From positions 121,768 to 185,767 of the forward strand of contig LT984857.1 in the NCBI GenBank assembly GCA_900258555.1: a stretch of 64,000 bases of DNA. Direction: 5' to 3'. The notes under the pieces are model-generated. The model was not told where the DNA came from and searched no databases. It worked only from the letters and a program-made list of their open reading frames with translations. Origin of the DNA: an uncultured Desulfobacterium sp. (lineage in GTDB: Bacteria > Desulfobacterota > DSM-4660 > Desulfatiglandales > Desulfatiglandaceae). The translations under genes and the position numbers were made by a program. Positions 61,907-64,000 of the stretch are shown here, one piece after another. Position 1 is the stretch's first letter; each line of letters opens with the position of its first letter.

Positions 61907-64000
61907 ATGGGAGTAACCAGAAGAAATTTTGTAAAATTTGCGATAGGCGGGGTAGCGGGTCTGCACCTGACCCCACTTCCATATAAGCTGATGGACGACA
62001 TTGCAATATGGACCCAAAACTGGCCCTGGGTGCCGGTGCCGCCGGAGGGTGAATTCTTAAGCGTAAAGTCTGTATGCGGTCTCTGCCCGGGAGGCTGCGG
62101 CATCCAGGTCAGAAAGGTGGACGAAAGGGCGGTCAAGATAGAAGGCAGGACTGACTACCCGGTCAATCCCGGCGGCATCTGCCCTTCGGGTATGGGCGGG
62201 CTTCAACTGCTCTATGATCGGGACCTGCGACACACAGGGCCTATGAAACGCGTAGGACCCAGGGGTTCCGGTGATTTCATGGAAATCACATGGGATGAGG
62301 CCATAAAGACTGTGGCGGAAAGGATCGCATCCCTGAGGAAAAACGCAAAAACCGAGGCCCTTGTTAGTGTGGACGGAAACTCAAAGGGCTCGACCTTGTC
62401 CCTGATGATCGAGCGGCTGACCAAGGCCGCGGGAAGCCCCAATTACGTCAGGATGCCCTCCCTTGAAGACACTTATGAAATGGGCAATCTCCTCATGATG
62501 GGCAATAACGGGCCCATGGCCTATGACCTTGAAAACTCCGATTATGTACTAAGCTTCGGCAGCGGCCTCCTAGAAGGCTGGGGCGGCCCCGGCAGGATTA
62601 TGAACGCCTGGGCTGTCCTGCGGGAAAAGGCTTCAAAGGGCGGGGCCACGGTTGTTCAGATAGAGTCAAGGGCGTCAAACACCGCATCCAAGTCCGACAA
62701 ATGGATTGCTGCAAGGCCGGGCACTGATGCGGCCCTGGCCCTGGGCATCGCCCATGTCATTATCAGGGATAATCTCTATGATCAACAGTTTGTCAGTAAT
62801 TATACCTCTGGCTTTGAAAAGTTCAAAACCATGGTCCTTGGCCAATACAGCCCGGAAAAGATAGTAGACATCACCGGTGTGGGTAAAGAGGCGATAAAGG
62901 CCATGGCCGATGGCTTTGCAAGGGCAAAGGCCCCTGTCGCCATTTACGGCAAAGGCAAGGGCACGTTGAACGGAAGTCTGTTTGAATTCATGTCCGTCCA
63001 GGCCCTAAATGCCCTTAAAGGCAATATCAACAAACCCGGAGGGATTATCATCTCTGATCCGCTCCCCTTGGCCACGCTCCCCGCCATATCTCCGGATGGG
63101 GTTGCGGAAAGGGGCATATTGACGCCGAGGTTTGATCAGGCAGGGACCAACAAATACCCATTTGCAGTAAGTCTGATCAACAACCTGATTGACGTCATAA
63201 ACCACAGCGATAAATCGCCGGTGGACACCCTGCTTGTGTTTTCCGCAAACCCGGCATTCACACTGCCCGACAGCGGCGAGGTCAACAGGGCGCTAAAGAA
63301 GATCCCGTTTATTGTAAGCTTCTCACCGTTTAGGGATGAGACATCATTCATGGCCGACCTTGTCCTTCCCGATCACAGCTATCTTGAAAAGACCGATGAT
63401 ATTGTCCGGCCCAATGGCCTACAGTATCAACTCTACGGTCTGACCAGACCCGTGGTAAAGCCGGTATATAACACCAGAAGCGCGGGAGACACCATAATTA
63501 ACATCGCAAAGGCGGTTGACACTAAAACCGCCTCTTCCTTTCCGTGGAAAGACTACGAATCCGTGCTGAAGATAAGGGCCAAGGGACTTTTTGATTCCGG
63601 TGGGGGACTTGTGCGTTACAAGGGTGCAGAGCCTGCCTGGAAATGGAAGACCGCTTCAGACGGTCCGGATTATAAGTCCTTCGGCGACATGTGGAAGAAG
63701 ATCAAGACAGACGGCCTGTGGTACAGAAAGCTTATGCCTTCGGCCATTGACAGCGGCATCTTTAAGACGGCGAGCAACAGATTTGAGTTTTTCATCTCAC
63801 AACTGGAGCTTGCCGTAAAAGACTATCCAACCGCAGCGCCTGGAGGAAACCGCCTGAAGGAACTTGGAATTACTGTAGAGGGAGATGCGGCCTTTATGCC
63901 CCACTACGAAGGGAACCATCACCATGATGAGCAGTTGCCCCTGACCATGGCGCCCTATGAGATGGTTAATCTTGCAAGCGGTTGGGCCCCGAGTCCGCCG
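61907..64000 (+). CDS. qrcB: QrcB-like molybdopterin-oxidoreductase family subunit (partial)
   Basis: The frame is open for 698 codons up to the window end without a stop. It starts MGVTRRNFVKFAIGGVAGLH, with a twin-arginine export signal (TRRNFVKF). A [4Fe-4S] site is formed by CGLCPGGCG and a later CPSG. The rest matches molybdopterin-oxidoreductase folds (TWDEAIKTVAERIA, GWGGPGRIMNAWAVLRE, DLVLPDHSYLEKTDD). Located 22 bp after qrcA in the order of a qrcABCD operon. In Desulfovibrio the homologous subunit lacks molybdenum and has a structural role; the same is likely here. Confidence 0.88.
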   Translation, partial: MGVTRRNFVKFAIGGVAGLHLTPLPYKLMDDIAIWTQNWPWVPVPPEGEFLSVKSVCGLCPGGCGIQVRKVDERAVKIEGRTDYPVNPGGICPSGMGGLQLLYDRDLRHTGPMKRVGPRGSGDFMEITWDEAIKTVAERIASLRKNAKTEALVSVDGNSKGSTLSLMIERLTKAAGSPNYVRMPSLEDTYEMGNLLMMGNNGPMAYDLENSDYVLSFGSGLLEGWGGPGRIMNAWAVLREKASKGGATVVQIESRASNTASKSDKWIAARPGTDAALALGIAHVIIRDNLYDQQFVSNYTSGFEKFKTMVLGQYSPEKIVDITGVGKEAIKAMADGFARAKAPVAIYGKGKGTLNGSLFEFMSVQALNALKGNINKPGGIIISDPLPLATLPAISPDGVAERGILTPRFDQAGTNKYPFAVSLINNLIDVINHSDKSPVDTLLVFSANPAFTLPDSGEVNRALKKIPFIVSFSPFRDETSFMADLVLPDHSYLEKTDDIVRPNGLQYQLYGLTRPVVKPVYNTRSAGDTIINIAKAVDTKTASSFPWKDYESVLKIRAKGLFDSGGGLVRYKGAEPAWKWKTASDGPDYKSFGDMWKKIKTDGLWYRKLMPSAIDSGIFKTASNRFEFFISQLELAVKDYPTAAPGGNRLKELGITVEGDAAFMPHYEGNHHHDEQLPLTMAPYEMVNLASGWAPSPP

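Overview
The window reads as chromosome of a Gram-negative sulfate-reducing bacterium of the Desulfobacterota. Direct evidence is dsrA-dsrB-dsrD, dsrC with its two C-terminal cysteines, a dsrN/cbiA-type amidase, and the start of a Qrc menaquinone:cytochrome c3 reductase locus (qrcA, qrcB). Outer-membrane barrels, MotA/MotB and a PEP-CTERM protein support a diderm, motile cell. Genus cannot be fixed from the sequence alone; the cluster content resembles marine aromatic-hydrocarbon-degrading lineages (inference).

Region 1 (1-16.4 kb, all + strand) is an accessory island. It carries two copies of an outer-membrane DUF1302 barrel gene plus a periplasmic DUF1329 gene, alternating with five UbiD-family prFMN (de)carboxylase paralogues, and ends with a nitrilase-superfamily hydrolase. 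A direct repeat of 2,033 bp, apparently identical, covers the whole barrel gene and the first part of the DUF1329 gene (1-2033 and 6877-8909). Remnants of a third DUF1329 gene, a FAD oxidoreductase and possibly a sigma-54 regulator lie between the genes. All five UbiD proteins keep the Arg and Glu pair of the active site, but two (10189-11670 and 13658-15079) have lost the metal-ligand His. The working idea is a hydrophobic-substrate uptake plus carboxylation or decarboxylation system; no substrate is proven.

Region 2 (16.4-26 kb) is the dissimilatory sulfite reduction locus: dsrC, divergent dsrN, dsrABD, TPR and YkgJ-type proteins, then a convergent set of conserved unknowns (a 384-aa protein, a zinc-ribbon/HEAT protein, a 96-aa protein, an FmdB-type zinc ribbon).

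Region 3 (26-36.3 kb) holds signalling, motility and housekeeping genes: PilZ, UspA, a MauE/TlpA-like redox pair, motA-motB-PilZ, a cNMP-binding/rhodanese membrane protein, a lipoprotein, a Nudix hydrolase and a DinG-type helicase.

Region 4 (36.5-42 kb) is a decaying accessory patch: an AbiE pair with a frameshifted toxin, a frameshifted exported protein, gene fragments next to REP-like palindromes, a PEP-CTERM protein and a BrnT/BrnA pair with a frameshifted toxin. A PrpD-family gene at 46.4-47.8 kb also carries a frameshift, so some may be base-calling errors.

Region 5 (42-64 kb) is mostly core: nth, a lytic transglycosylase, ispG, DUF2202, aroE-aroK-uppP, a 42-aa membrane peptide, a LysE-type exporter, pgeF, SRP RNA, HU/IHF, hisC-cmk-rpsA-sppA, tsaC, prepilin peptidase, a small inverted-repeat element, arfB, and qrcA-qrcB running off the end.
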